A stretch of 64,000 bases of DNA, taken from PALSA-612 sp963742925. GTDB lineage: Bacteria; Actinomycetota; Thermoleophilia; Gaiellales; Gaiellaceae. The notes under the pieces were generated by a model. It saw only the letters and a list, made by a program, of their open reading frames with translations, made no database searches and was not told where the DNA came from. The translations under genes were made by a program, and so were the position numbers. This document shows positions 32,198 through 40,382 of the stretch, piece by piece; the first letter of the stretch is position 1, and the number at the start of each line of letters is the position of its first letter. Location: contig CAVUNV010000006.1 of NCBI GenBank assembly GCA_963742925.1, forward strand, positions 186,001 through 250,000, read 5' to 3'.

Positions 32198-33480
32198 TAT
32201 TTCCGGTCCAGGAAGCCCTCGTAGGACCGCATCATCATCTGCGATTCCATCTGGCGCATCGTGTCCAGGGCGACGCCGACCATGATCAGGAGCGACGTGC
32301 CGCCGAGGAACGTCCGCGACGTCGTCGGCAGATCGAAGAAGCCGCCCACCCAGGTCGGGAGGACGGCGATGGCGGCCAGGAAGAGCGAACCCGGCAGCGT
32401 CAGTCGCGACAGCACCCGGTCGAGGTACTGCGCCGTCGGCGGGCCGGGCCTGATGCCGGGGATGTAGCCGCCGTACTTGCGCAGGTTGTCGGCCTGGTCG
32501 ACGGGGTTGAACTGGACGGCCGTGTAGAAGTAGGTGAAGACGATGATCAGGATCGCCTCGACACCGAGGTAAGTCCACTGGTGCGGCTGGAAGTTCTTGT
32601 TGATGAAGCTCTGCGTCTGCGGGAAGAACTGCGCGATCGTCGGCGGGAACGCGAGCAGTGCGGCCGCGAAGATGATCGGGATGACGCCTGCCATGTTCAC
32701 GCGCAGCGGCATATAGGTCGAGCCGCCCGAGGTCATGCGTCTGCCGACCATCCGGCGCGCGTATTGCACCGGGATGCGCCGCTGTCCCTCCTGGACGAAC
32801 ACCACCGCGAGCACGACCGCGACGAACAGGATCGGGTAGAAGAGCTTCGTCGTCGGCCCGCCGCTCGTCCAGGCGCGGATCGTCGTCGGGGCGTCGGCGA
32901 TGATCGAGGCGAAGATGATGATCGAGATGCCGTTCCCGATCCCGCGCTTCGTGATCAGCTCGCCCATCCACATCAGAAGCGCCGTGCCCGCGGTCAGCGT
33001 GACGACGATCAGCACGATGCGCCCCGGGTTCGTCTGCAGCACCTTGCCGCTGCTGCTCACACCCGACGTGGAGCGGGTGAACAGCAGCACATAGCCGAGC
33101 GACTGAAGGGCCGCGAGCACCACGGTGAGGTACCGCGTGTACTGGTTGATCTTGGCGTAGCCGGCCTCGCCCTCCTTCTGCAGCTGCTCCAGCTTCGGCA
33201 CGACGACGGCGAGGAGCTGCAGGATGATCGACGCGGTGACGTACGGCATGATCCCGAGCGCGAAGATCGAGAACCGCGACAGCGCCGAGCCCGAGAACAG
33301 GTTGAGCAGGCCGAGCACGGTGCTGCCCTGCGAGGAGAAGTAGTTCTTGATCGCCGCCGAGTCGATGCCCGGCGCGGGCATCCAGGAGCCGAACCGGTAG
33401 ACGAAGAGCACGAGGGCGGTGAAGAGGACGCGCCGCCGGAGCTCCGGCACCCGCCAGGCATTCGTGAGCCAGGTCAGCAT
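32197..33480 (-). CDS. secY: preprotein translocase channel subunit SecY
   Basis: Central pore of the Sec translocon in the cytoplasmic membrane. The 427-residue protein has ten hydrophobic helices. Signatures include the plug/lumen region around YVTASIILQLLAVVVPKLEQ and the conserved loop GIRPGPPTAQYLDRVLSRLT. It begins directly after the rplO stop. SecE is at the right edge of the window; SecG is not seen. Confidence 0.97.
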   Translation of the reverse strand: MLTWLTNAWRVPELRRRVLFTALVLFVYRFGSWMPAPGIDSAAIKNYFSSQGSTVLGLLNLFSGSALSRFSIFALGIMPYVTASIILQLLAVVVPKLEQLQKEGEAGYAKINQYTRYLTVVLAALQSLGYVLLFTRSTSGVSSSGKVLQTNPGRIVLIVVTLTAGTALLMWMGELITKRGIGNGISIIIFASIIADAPTTIRAWTSGGPTTKLFYPILFVAVVLAVVFVQEGQRRIPVQYARRMVGRRMTSGGSTYMPLRVNMAGVIPIIFAAALLAFPPTIAQFFPQTQSFINKNFQPHQWTYLGVEAILIIVFTYFYTAVQFNPVDQADNLRKYGGYIPGIRPGPPTAQYLDRVLSRLTLPGSLFLAAIAVLPTWVGGFFDLPTTSRTFLGGTSLLIMVGVALDTMRQMESQMMMRSYEGFLDRK

Positions 33481-34095
33481 CTACTCGGCGGGTTCCTCGG
33501 TTTCGGTCTCGACCTCGGCTTCGGGCTCTGCCTCGGCGGTCGGCTCTTCATCCGGCTCGTCGGCGACCGGCGCGGGCCGCTTGCGCTCCTTCTTCACCTT
33601 CGGAACCGGCTCACCGCGCAGCCAGACGATCGAGCCGCCGGCGCCTTCGATCTTCTCGCGGGCACTCTTCGAGAAGCTGTGCGCCGAGACGGCGAGCTTC
33701 TTCGTCAGGTCGCCCTGGCCGAGGATCTTCACGTCGACGCGGACCGAGCGGATCAGCCGCTTCGCCTTCAGCAGCTCAGGGGTGATCTCCGTGCCGGCGT
33801 CGAACACGCGCTCGAGGTCACGCACGTTGACGCCCTGCGAAACGGTGCGGAACGGGCCGATCGGCATCGCGTCCTTCGAGGTCGAGCCGCGCTGCTTGCC
33901 GAGCCGCATGTAGATCGGCATCTGACCGCCCTCGAAGCCGGCCCGCATCTTGTGCGAGCCCGCCCGCGACTTCTGGCCCTTGATGCCACGACCCGCGTAG
34001 CGCCCCTTGCCGGAGCCCAGGCCGCGGCCGACACGCTTTCGGTCGCGCCGTTTCTGGGCAGGCTTGAGCGTGGAGAGGTTCAGCTCGGACGGCAT
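33481..34095 (-). CDS. rplO: 50S ribosomal protein L15 with an acidic C-terminal extension
   Basis: L15 core with LKPAQKRRDRKRVGRGLGSG, RGIKGQKSRAG and GGQMPIYMRLGKQRG. The core ends near residue 150. A further about 45 residues (from KVKKERKRPAPVADEPDEEP) switch from basic to strongly acidic Glu/Pro/Ala sequence. Total length is 204, against about 145-150 in the family. One base after rpmD. Confidence 0.96.
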   Translation of the reverse strand: MPSELNLSTLKPAQKRRDRKRVGRGLGSGKGRYAGRGIKGQKSRAGSHKMRAGFEGGQMPIYMRLGKQRGSTSKDAMPIGPFRTVSQGVNVRDLERVFDAGTEITPELLKAKRLIRSVRVDVKILGQGDLTKKLAVSAHSFSKSAREKIEGAGGSIVWLRGEPVPKVKKERKRPAPVADEPDEEPTAEAEPEAEVETETEEPAE

Positions 34096-34096
34096 C

Positions 34097-34276
34097 TCAG
34101 GACTCGTCGATTCGAACGAGGTGGCGTACCTTCCTGAGCATACCGGCGAGCTGCGGGCTCTCCGGGCGCTCGACCGAGCGGCCGATCTTGCCGAGCCCGA
34201 GCGCGCGGAGCGTCCCGCGGTGCTTCTGGCTCTGACCGATCGTCGACCGGACCTGGGTGATCTTCAGCGTCTTCAC
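34097..34276 (-). CDS. rpmD: 50S ribosomal protein L30
   Basis: A 59-residue L30: KTLKITQVRSTIGQSQKHRG and ALGLGKIGRSVERPESPQLA. GTG start overlaps the rpsE stop (GTGA). It occupies the standard spc position between rpsE and rplO. Confidence 0.95.
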   Translation of the reverse strand: MKTLKITQVRSTIGQSQKHRGTLRALGLGKIGRSVERPESPQLAGMLRKVRHLVRIDES

Positions 34277-34887
34277 GCCGTCCCGCTCTCCTCTGCCGGT
34301 ACGGGCTCTGAGGCCTCGGGCACAGGCGCGGGCTCTGCAGGCTGGAGCGGGGCAGCCGCCTCGGGCTGCTCCTCGACGCGCTTCAGCGGCAGCACCTCGG
34401 CGATCGTCTTCCCGCGCATCTTTGCGACGTCCTCGGGCCGGCGCAGGCTCTGGAGGCCGTTGACGGTCGCCTTGAGCATGTTGATCGGGTTCGTCGTGCC
34501 GAGGCTCTTGGCCAGGATGTCCTTGACGCCGCCGAGCTCGAGCACGGCGCGGACGCCGCCTCCGGCGATGACGCCCGTCCCCTCGCTGGCCGGGCGCAGC
34601 AGCACCCTGGCGGCGTCGAACCGGCCGACGATCTCATGCGTGATCGTGGTGCCGTGCTTCGGAACGGTGAACATGTTCTTCTTGGCGTCGTCGACCGCCT
34701 TCGAGATCGCCAGCGGCACCTCGCGCGCCTTGCCGTAGCCGACACCTACACGGTCGACCTCGTCGCCGATCACGACCAGCGCCGAGAACGAGAACCGCCG
34801 GCCGCCCTTGACCACCTTGGCGACGCGGTTGATCTCGACGACGCGCTCCTTGAGCTCCCTCGTCTCGGAAAAGTCAGTCACGCTCAA
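34273..34887 (-). CDS. rpsE: 30S ribosomal protein S5 with an acidic C-terminal extension
   Basis: Fidelity-related small-subunit protein. The core shows VVKGGRRFSFSALVVIGD, GVGYGKAREVPLAI and IAGGGVRAVLELGGVKDILA. After about residue 168 there is a Glu/Ala/Pro tail of about 36 residues. TTG at 34887 overlaps the rplR stop; a GTG at 34881 is an alternative start. Confidence 0.96.
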   Translation of the reverse strand: MSVTDFSETRELKERVVEINRVAKVVKGGRRFSFSALVVIGDEVDRVGVGYGKAREVPLAISKAVDDAKKNMFTVPKHGTTITHEIVGRFDAARVLLRPASEGTGVIAGGGVRAVLELGGVKDILAKSLGTTNPINMLKATVNGLQSLRRPEDVAKMRGKTIAEVLPLKRVEEQPEAAAPLQPAEPAPVPEASEPVPAEESGTA

Positions 34888-35237
34888 AACTTCAAGCCCC
34901 CTTCGCGCGCGCCGTCGGCGAGCGCCTTGACGCGTCCGTGGTACAGGTAGCCGGCCCGGTCGAACACGACCGTCTCGTACCCCGCCTTCTTGGCGCGATC
35001 GGCGAGCAGCTTGCCCACCTCGCGCGCCTGATCGGTCTTCGTCCCCTTGAAGCTCTTCGGCAGGTTCTTGAAGCCGACCGCGGCAAGGGTACGGCCCTCG
35101 GCGTCGTCGACGAGCTGGGCGTAGATGCCCAGGTTCGAGCGGTAGACGGCAAGGCGGGGCCGCTCGACGGTTCCTGCGATCTTGCCGCGCACGCGGCGCT
35201 GGCGGCGCGCCCTGGCTTCACGAGTCGAGAGCTTCAT
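34884..35237 (-). CDS. rplR: 50S ribosomal protein L18
   Basis: 5S rRNA-binding protein of 117 residues. RLAVYRSNLGIYAQLVDDAE, the AREVGKLLADRAKKAGYETV helix and FDRAGYLYHGRVKALADGAR are the L18 signature. Start overlaps rplF by four bases. Confidence 0.97.
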   Translation of the reverse strand: MKLSTREARARRQRRVRGKIAGTVERPRLAVYRSNLGIYAQLVDDAEGRTLAAVGFKNLPKSFKGTKTDQAREVGKLLADRAKKAGYETVVFDRAGYLYHGRVKALADGAREGGLKF

Positions 35238-35767
35238 GCGCGCTTACCGACCTTCCGGCGCACGTACTCGCCCTCGTAGCGGATCCCCTTGCCCTTGTAG
35301 GGCTCGGGCGGGCGGACCTTGCGGATCTCGGCGGCCGTCTGGCCGACCATCTGCTTGTCGATGCCCTTGACGGTGATCTGAGTCGGAATCGGCACCTCGA
35401 ACGAGATCCCCGGACGCGGCGTGATCACGACCGGATGCGAGTAGCCGACCAGGAGCTCGAGATCCTCGCCGCGGAGCGCGGCGCGGTAGCCGACGCCCTG
35501 GATCTCCAGGCGCTTCTCGAAGCCCTTGGTGACGCCGTCGACCATGTTCGCGATCAACGTGCGCGTCAGCCCGTGCAAGGAGCGGTCCTCGCCGCGGTCC
35601 GTCGGCCGCTTGACCAGGATCGTGTCCTCGCTCTTCTCGATCGCCATCCGCAGCGGGACGGCCTGCGACAGCTCGCCGAGCGGTCCGTTCACCTGGACGC
35701 GGCCGGGCGACAGCGCGACCATCACGCCCGCGGGCACCTCGATTGGCTGTTTGCCGATTCGGCTCAT
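35234..35767 (-). CDS. rplF: 50S ribosomal protein L6
   Basis: Large-subunit protein near the factor-binding site. MSRIGKQPIEVPAGV at the start, GVTKGFEKRLEIQGVGYRA in the middle and PEPYKGKGIRYEGEYVRRK at the end. 177 residues, four bases after rpsH. Confidence 0.97.
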   Translation of the reverse strand: MSRIGKQPIEVPAGVMVALSPGRVQVNGPLGELSQAVPLRMAIEKSEDTILVKRPTDRGEDRSLHGLTRTLIANMVDGVTKGFEKRLEIQGVGYRAALRGEDLELLVGYSHPVVITPRPGISFEVPIPTQITVKGIDKQMVGQTAAEIRKVRPPEPYKGKGIRYEGEYVRRKVGKRA

Positions 35768-35771
35768 TTCC

Positions 35772-36167
35772 TCACCAGACGAAGCAGATGACTTCGCCGC
35801 CGACGCCTTTCTCCTCGGCGCTGCGGCCGGTCATCACTCCGCTCGACGTGGACAGGATCGCGACGCCCATGCCGCCCAGCACGCGCGGCAGGCGGTCCTT
35901 GCGCGCGTAGATCCGGCGGCCCGGCTTGGAGACGCGCTTCAGCCCCGAGATGACGCGCTCGCGGTTGCGCCCGTACTTGAGCTCGACCACGAGGTAGTCG
36001 AAGCTCTCGCCCTTCTCGACGCGGTAGTCGCGGATGTAGCCCTCCTCCTTGAGCAGGCGGGCGATCTCGACCTTCGCGCGCGAGGTCGGCATCGTCACCG
36101 TGTCCATCAGCGCCTTGTTGGCGTTGCGGATGCGGGTGAGCATGTCGGCGATCGGATCGGTCAGCAT
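35772..36167 (-). CDS. rpsH: 30S ribosomal protein S8
   Basis: Central-domain 16S-binding protein; in E. coli it represses its own operon. DPIADMLTRIRNANKA at the start, VSKPGRRIYARKDRLPRVLG and STSSGVMTGRSAEEKGVGGE at the end. 131 residues. Confidence 0.97.
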   Translation of the reverse strand: MLTDPIADMLTRIRNANKALMDTVTMPTSRAKVEIARLLKEEGYIRDYRVEKGESFDYLVVELKYGRNRERVISGLKRVSKPGRRIYARKDRLPRVLGGMGVAILSTSSGVMTGRSAEEKGVGGEVICFVW

Positions 36168-36171
36168 CGGG

Positions 36172-36357
36172 TCACCAGCTCGACTTGGTCATGCCGGGGA
36201 TCACGCCGAGATGCGCGAGCTCGCGCAGGCAGATCCGGCAGAGGCCGAACTTCTTGTACACGGCGCGCGGGCGGCCGCAACGGTTGCAGCGGGTGTACGC
36301 GCGGGTCTTGTAGCGCTGCGGGCGTGCAGCCTTCGCGATCATCGACTTCTTCGCCAC
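36172..36357 (-). CDS. rpsN: 30S ribosomal protein S14, zinc-binding (type Z)
   Basis: A 61-residue S14 with two Cys pairs, CNRCGRPRAVYKKFGLCRIC, the zinc-containing form. C-terminus LAHLGVIPGMTKSSW is standard. A zinc-free paralogue, used by some actinobacteria in zinc limitation, is not in the window. Confidence 0.97.
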   Translation of the reverse strand: MAKKSMIAKAARPQRYKTRAYTRCNRCGRPRAVYKKFGLCRICLRELAHLGVIPGMTKSSW

Positions 36358-36950
36358 TAGGTGGTGCTCCCTTCTTGTTCCACTGCGAACGGCAGGCCGA
36401 GCCCGCGCAGCAGCGCGAAGGCGGCCTCGTCCGTCTCGGCCGTCGTCGTGATCGTCACGTCGAGGCCGCGGATCGTGCTCACGTCGTCGTAGTTGATCTC
36501 CGGGAAGATGATCTGCTCGCGGATCCCGATCGAGTAGTTCCCGCGGCCGTCGAACGAGCCGGGGCTCAGCCCGCGGAAGTCGCGGATCCGCGGCAGCGCG
36601 ATCGAGACGAGCCGGTCGAGGAACTCGTACATGCGTGCGCCGCGCAGCGTGACCTTGGTGCCGATCGGCATTCCCTCGCGGATCTTGAAGCCGGCGATCG
36701 ACCTGCGGGCGCGCCGCACCTGGGCACGCTGACCCGCGATCGTGGTCAGCTCCTCGATCGCGCTGTCGAGCGCCTTCGCCTCGGTCTTGGCCTCGCCCAC
36801 GCCCATGTTGAGCGTGATCTTGGCGACCCGGGGAACCTGCATGATCGACGAGACGCCGAGCTCGTCCTTGAGGCGCGCGCGGAGCTCGCCCTCGTAGCGG
36901 TCCTTGAGGCGCGGGCTGTAGGTCTCGGTCTTCTTGGTCGCAGTCGGCAT
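36357..36950 (-). CDS. rplE: 50S ribosomal protein L5
   Basis: 5S rRNA-binding protein bridging to S13. Contains QVPRVAKITLNMGVGEA, GFKIREGMPIGTKVTLRG and FPEINYDDVSTIRGLDVTI. 197 residues, slightly longer than usual at the N-terminus. One-base overlap with rpsN. Confidence 0.97.
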   Translation of the reverse strand: MPTATKKTETYSPRLKDRYEGELRARLKDELGVSSIMQVPRVAKITLNMGVGEAKTEAKALDSAIEELTTIAGQRAQVRRARRSIAGFKIREGMPIGTKVTLRGARMYEFLDRLVSIALPRIRDFRGLSPGSFDGRGNYSIGIREQIIFPEINYDDVSTIRGLDVTITTTAETDEAAFALLRGLGLPFAVEQEGSTT

Positions 36951-36960
36951 CTCAGCTCAC

Positions 36961-37335
36961 CTACCTGTCGATCTCCTGGCCGCAGTCGGCCCGGCGGCAG
37001 ACGCGGATCTTGACGCGCTTGTCCTTGATCTCCTTGAACGTCATGCCGATGCGCGTCGGGCGGTCACAGGCCGGGCAGACGATCATGACGTTGGACACGT
37101 CGAGCGGCGCCGGCTTCTCGATCACGCCGCCGGGCAGCATCGTCGAGCCGCCCATCCGGCTCGAGTCCTTGATCGGCCGCGGCTTGGTGTGCCGCTTGAC
37201 GGTGTTGAGGTTCTCGACGATCACGCGACGCTCTTTGGGCCGCGCCTCGAGCACCTTGCCCTGCTTGCCGCGGTCCTTGCCGCTCAGGATCTGGACGAGA
37301 TCGCCCTTCTTGATTCGCATCGCGGTGGCTGACAT
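36961..37335 (-). CDS. rplX: 50S ribosomal protein L24 with a C-terminal zinc-ribbon-like segment
   Basis: Assembly initiator of the large subunit. The KOW motif is in IKKGDLVQILSGKDRGKQGK. The C-terminal half contains VCPACDRPTRIG and later VCRRADCGQ, two Cys pairs that could bind zinc. The length of 124 is a little above the usual 100-110. ATG at 37335 overlaps the rplN stop (TGATG), with GGAGG seven bases upstream. Confidence 0.96.
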   Translation of the reverse strand: MSATAMRIKKGDLVQILSGKDRGKQGKVLEARPKERRVIVENLNTVKRHTKPRPIKDSSRMGGSTMLPGGVIEKPAPLDVSNVMIVCPACDRPTRIGMTFKEIKDKRVKIRVCRRADCGQEIDR

Positions 37336-37703
37336 CAGAGAACCTCCGGGGCGAGGCTGACGATCTTCATGAAGTTCTTCTCCCGCAGCTCGCGCGCGAC
37401 CGGGCCGAAGATGCGGGTTCCGCGCGGGTTGCGCTGGTTGTCGATGATCACGGCGGCGTTCTCGTCGAAGGCGATCGACGTCCCGTCGTCGCGGCCCTGG
37501 GGCTTCTTCGTGCGCACGACGACGGCGCGCACGACCTCGCCCTTCTTGACCGCGCCCTGCGGGGTGGCCGTCTTGACCGTGCCGACGATGATGTCGCCGA
37601 CACGGGCGTAGCGGCGATGCGATCCGCCCATGACACGGATGCAGAGCAGGGTGCGGGCGCCGGTGTTGTCGGCGACGCGGACACGGGTTTCCTGCTGGAT
37701 CAC
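37335..37703 (-). CDS. rplN: 50S ribosomal protein L14
   Basis: Intersubunit bridge protein. MIQQETRVRVADNTGARTLL at the start, then GDIIVGTVKTATPQGAVKKG and RGTRIFGPVARELREKNFMK. 122 residues, the family norm. Overlaps rpsQ by four bases. Confidence 0.97.
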   Translation of the reverse strand: MIQQETRVRVADNTGARTLLCIRVMGGSHRRYARVGDIIVGTVKTATPQGAVKKGEVVRAVVVRTKKPQGRDDGTSIAFDENAAVIIDNQRNPRGTRIFGPVARELREKNFMKIVSLAPEVL

Positions 37704-38536
37704 TTTGCGACCTCGAGGATCTCGGCCAGACGCCAGTGCTTCGTCTTCGACAGCGGGCGCGTCTCGACGATGCGGACGGTGTCGCCGACCTTCGCCTCGT
37801 TGCGCTCGTCGTGGGCGTGGAACTTGTTCGACCGGCGGACGATCTTCTTGTAGCGCATGTGCGACTTCAGCGTCTCGACGCGGACGACGATGGTCTTGTC
37901 CATCGCGCTCGAGACGACGACGCCGCGGCGCTCCTGGCTTCGGCCACGCTCACTCTCTGGCTTCGGCTGCCGCACGATCGGCTTCCGTGCCGTGGCGGCC
38001 TCGCGCTTGGGGCGCGGGCGCTGCCGACGATCGGTGCGCGACACCCGCTTGCGCTTCGGCTTGCGGGTCGGCTGCGGCGGAGCTACCGCCGGGGCTTCGG
38101 CGGCGGGTGCTGCGGCAGCCGGCTCCGGAGCGGCGGCAGGCTCGGCTTCTGCGGCCGGCTCGGGCTCGGCCGCTGCGACGGGCGCGGCTTCTGGGGCAGG
38201 CTCAGGCTCGGCCTCCGCGACAGGCGCAGGCTCTGCGGCAGGCTCCACAACAGGCTCCTCAGCCACGGGCTCCTCGGCTACAGGCGCTTCTGCCTCGACC
38301 GGGGCAGGCTCCTCCTCGGCGACCGGCTCGGGCGTCGGCTCCTCAACGGCAGGCTCTTCTTCAGCCACCGGCTCGGGCGTCGGCTCCTCCACAGGAGGCG
38401 CTTCTTCGGCAACCGGCTCGGGCGTCGGCTCCTCCGCGGCAGGCTCTTCGGCCACGGGCTCGGGCTCGACGGGAGCCGGCTCCTCGGCCACAGCCTCCAC
38501 GACCGCCTCCTCGGCAGGCGTCTCGTCGACCGTCAC
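37700..38536 (-). CDS. rpsQ: 30S ribosomal protein S17 with a very long acidic N-terminal extension
   Basis: The last about 80 residues are ordinary S17 (RRGVVVSSAMDKTIVVRVET and PLSKTKHWRLAEILEVAK). They are preceded by about 190 residues of Glu/Pro/Ala/Val sequence containing three 15-residue repeats beginning PTPEPVAEE, then a basic stretch. Typical S17 is 80-110 residues. The GTG at 38536 is only the first start in this frame. In-frame sequence continues upstream (VGQEKPAQKKPAEPKAKAPA) and joins the ORF 38533-38781 if one missing base near 38635 is allowed, so the true start is probably 38781. Confidence 0.88.
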   Translation of the reverse strand: MTVDETPAEEAVVEAVAEEPAPVEPEPVAEEPAAEEPTPEPVAEEAPPVEEPTPEPVAEEEPAVEEPTPEPVAEEEPAPVEAEAPVAEEPVAEEPVVEPAAEPAPVAEAEPEPAPEAAPVAAAEPEPAAEAEPAAAPEPAAAAPAAEAPAVAPPQPTRKPKRKRVSRTDRRQRPRPKREAATARKPIVRQPKPESERGRSQERRGVVVSSAMDKTIVVRVETLKSHMRYKKIVRRSNKFHAHDERNEAKVGDTVRIVETRPLSKTKHWRLAEILEVAK

Positions 38537-38781
38537 CGCTTCGGCCTTCGGCTTCCTCGCTCGCGGCTTGGCCGGCGCCTTTGCCTTCGGCTCTGCTGGC
38601 TTCTTCTGGGCCGGCTTCTCCTGGCCGACTTTGCCTCTGCTGACGTTGTCGGGGCTTTCGCGCGCGTGCGCTTCGGCTTGGCCGCTGCCTCCTCGGCCAC
38701 CGGGGCCTCGGCCTCGACGGCGGTCTCCTCGACCACCTGCTCGGCCTGTTCGTCTGTCTTCTTCGGCTTTCGCTCTGCCAT
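38533..38781 (-). CDS. probable 5' segment of rpsQ in a shifted frame (or a separate small basic/acidic protein)
   Basis: An ATG at 38781 overlaps the rpmC stop (TAATG), exactly where rpsQ should begin. It opens MAERKPKKTDEQAEQVVEET, followed by an acidic then Lys/Arg-rich sequence in the style of the S17 extension. Its last about 30 residues become Arg/Ser-rich, as expected of a wrong frame. Moving by one base near 38635 gives KVGQEKPAQKKPAEPKAKAP, continuous with the S17 frame. I interpret it as the true N-terminus of S17. Confidence 0.6.
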   Translation of the reverse strand: MAERKPKKTDEQAEQVVEETAVEAEAPVAEEAAAKPKRTRAKAPTTSAEAKSARRSRPRRSQQSRRQRRRPSRERGSRRPKR

Positions 38782-38984
38782 TACTTCCTCTCCAGGCTCG
38801 CTTCGCGCTCGCGGCGGATCGTCAGGATCCGGGCGATCTCGCGCTTTGCCAGCCGCAGCCGCGCGGAGTTCTCCAGTGCGCCGGTCGACGCCTGGAAGCG
38901 CAGGTTGAAGAGCTCGTGGCGTGTCTCGGCCATCTTCTTGTCGAGCTCGTCGTCTGTCATGTCGCGTAGCTGCCTAGCTTTCAT
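38781..38984 (-). CDS. rpmC: 50S ribosomal protein L29
   Basis: Tunnel-exit protein of 67 residues. MKARQLRDMTDDELDKKMAE and TGALENSARLRLAKREIARI are typical. The ATG at 38984 has GGAGGAA upstream. The longer open frame to 39113 overlaps rplP and is not used. Confidence 0.96.
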   Translation of the reverse strand: MKARQLRDMTDDELDKKMAETRHELFNLRFQASTGALENSARLRLAKREIARILTIRREREASLERK

Positions 38985-39012
38985 CGGTTCCTCCAGGTCA
39001 CGGTCGGCCCAC

Positions 39013-39435
39013 TCAATCGAAGAGCTCGGCTTCCCGCTGGACGATCTTGGTCCTGATCGAGAGCTTGCTGCCCGCAAGCCGCAGGGCCTCCTTGGCCAGC
39101 GGCTCGGGGACACCCGCCAGCTCGAACATCACGCGCCCCGGCTTGATGACGGCAACCCAGCCTTCGGGCGATCCCTTGCCCGAGCCCATGCGCGTCTCGG
39201 CCGGCTTCTTCGTGAACGGCTTGTCCGGGAAGACGTTGATCCAGACCTTGCCGCCGCGCTTGATCTTGCGGGTCATGGCGATACGAGCGGCCTCGATCTG
39301 CCGGTTCGTCACCCAGCCGCACTCGAGCGCCTTCAGCCCGAAGTCGCCGTACTGGACGGCGAGCTGACCCTTGGCGGTGCCGCGTCTGCGGCCGCGGTGG
39401 TACTTGCGGAACTTGGTTCGGCGGGGGAGCAGCAC
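39013..39435 (-). CDS. rplP: 50S ribosomal protein L16
   Basis: Large-subunit protein at the A site. MLLPRRTKFRKYHRGRRRGT at the start, INVFPDKPFTKKPAETRMGS and GKGSPEGWVAVIKPGRVMFE. 140 residues. One-base overlap with rpsC. Confidence 0.97.
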   Translation of the reverse strand: MLLPRRTKFRKYHRGRRRGTAKGQLAVQYGDFGLKALECGWVTNRQIEAARIAMTRKIKRGGKVWINVFPDKPFTKKPAETRMGSGKGSPEGWVAVIKPGRVMFELAGVPEPLAKEALRLAGSKLSIRTKIVQREAELFD

Positions 39436-40382
39436 TACGACTCAGCCCCTTCGGTCGGCTCGGCTGCAGGGGGCGCCTCCACGACGGGCGCGTCGGTCTC
39501 GGGCATGGCCTCGGCCGGAGCCTGCGTCTGCTCGGCGTCGGCTACCGGCGTGCTCTCGTGCGCGCGCCCACGTGGCTTGCCGCTTCCGCGGCCTGGACGG
39601 CGGCGGCGCACCGGGCCGAGACCCTCGCGGTCGGGGCCGCGGCGGCCTTCGCGCTGGCCCAGGCCCTCGGTGGGCCGGCCGGCACGCCGTCGGCGCGCCT
39701 GGTCCTGATCGCCCAGCCGCAGCTCGCGGCCGCCGGTCATTCCCTCGAAGCCCTCGGGCATGATCTCGCCCTTGTTGATCCAGACCTTGACGCCGATGCG
39801 GCCGAAGGTCGTCTTCGCCTCGGCAAAGCCGTAGTCGATGTCGGCGCGGATCGTGTGCAGCGGGACACGGCCTTCCGAGTAGCTCTCGGAGCGGCTCATC
39901 TCGGCACCGCCCAGGCGACCGCCGCACTGGACCTTGACGCCGTGGGCTCCCGAGCGCATCGCCGAGGCGAGCGAGCGCTTCATCGCGCGCCGGAAGCTGA
40001 CGCGGTTCTGGAGCTGCTCCGCGATCGACTGGGCGACGAGCTTCGCATCGAGCTCGGGCCGCTTGATCTCGTTGATGTTGATCTGGACGTTCTTGTGCGT
40101 CATGCCGTGGACCTCGCGGCGCAGCGCGTCCACCTCGACTCCGGACTTGCCGATCACGATGCCCGGGCGCGCCGTGTAGATGTCGATCGTGATCCGCTGC
40201 TTGTCCTTGCGGATCAGGATGTCGGACAGCCCGGCGTGGGCGAGCTTCCCGTAGATGTGCTCCCGGATGCGGACGTCCTCGAGCAGGGCGCCGGCGAAGT
40301 CCTTGTTCGACACCCACCAGTTGGACTTCCAGTCGTGGATGACGCCGACGCGCATCCCGCCGGGATGGACTTTTTGACCCAT
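39435..40382 (-). CDS. rpsC: 30S ribosomal protein S3 with a long C-terminal extension
   Basis: mRNA-entry protein with KH domain. GQKVHPGGMRVGVIHDWKSN at the start, GVEVDALRREVHGMT, and PLHTIRADIDYGFAEAKTTF in the C-terminal domain. Beyond about residue 225 it continues with an Arg/Gly-rich stretch and an acidic Ala/Pro/Glu tail, to 315 residues; family members usually have 210-275. Adjacent to rplV. Confidence 0.95.
   Translation of the reverse strand: MGQKVHPGGMRVGVIHDWKSNWWVSNKDFAGALLEDVRIREHIYGKLAHAGLSDILIRKDKQRITIDIYTARPGIVIGKSGVEVDALRREVHGMTHKNVQININEIKRPELDAKLVAQSIAEQLQNRVSFRRAMKRSLASAMRSGAHGVKVQCGGRLGGAEMSRSESYSEGRVPLHTIRADIDYGFAEAKTTFGRIGVKVWINKGEIMPEGFEGMTGGRELRLGDQDQARRRRAGRPTEGLGQREGRRGPDREGLGPVRRRRPGRGSGKPRGRAHESTPVADAEQTQAPAEAMPETDAPVVEAPPAAEPTEGAES

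Noticed and set aside
38322..38434. Regularly spaced 23-bp repeats with a 45-bp period, superficially like a small CRISPR array.
   Set aside because: The period is a multiple of three, the repeats encode PTPEPVAEE-type protein repeats in the S17 extension, spacers are not unique and no cas genes are present.
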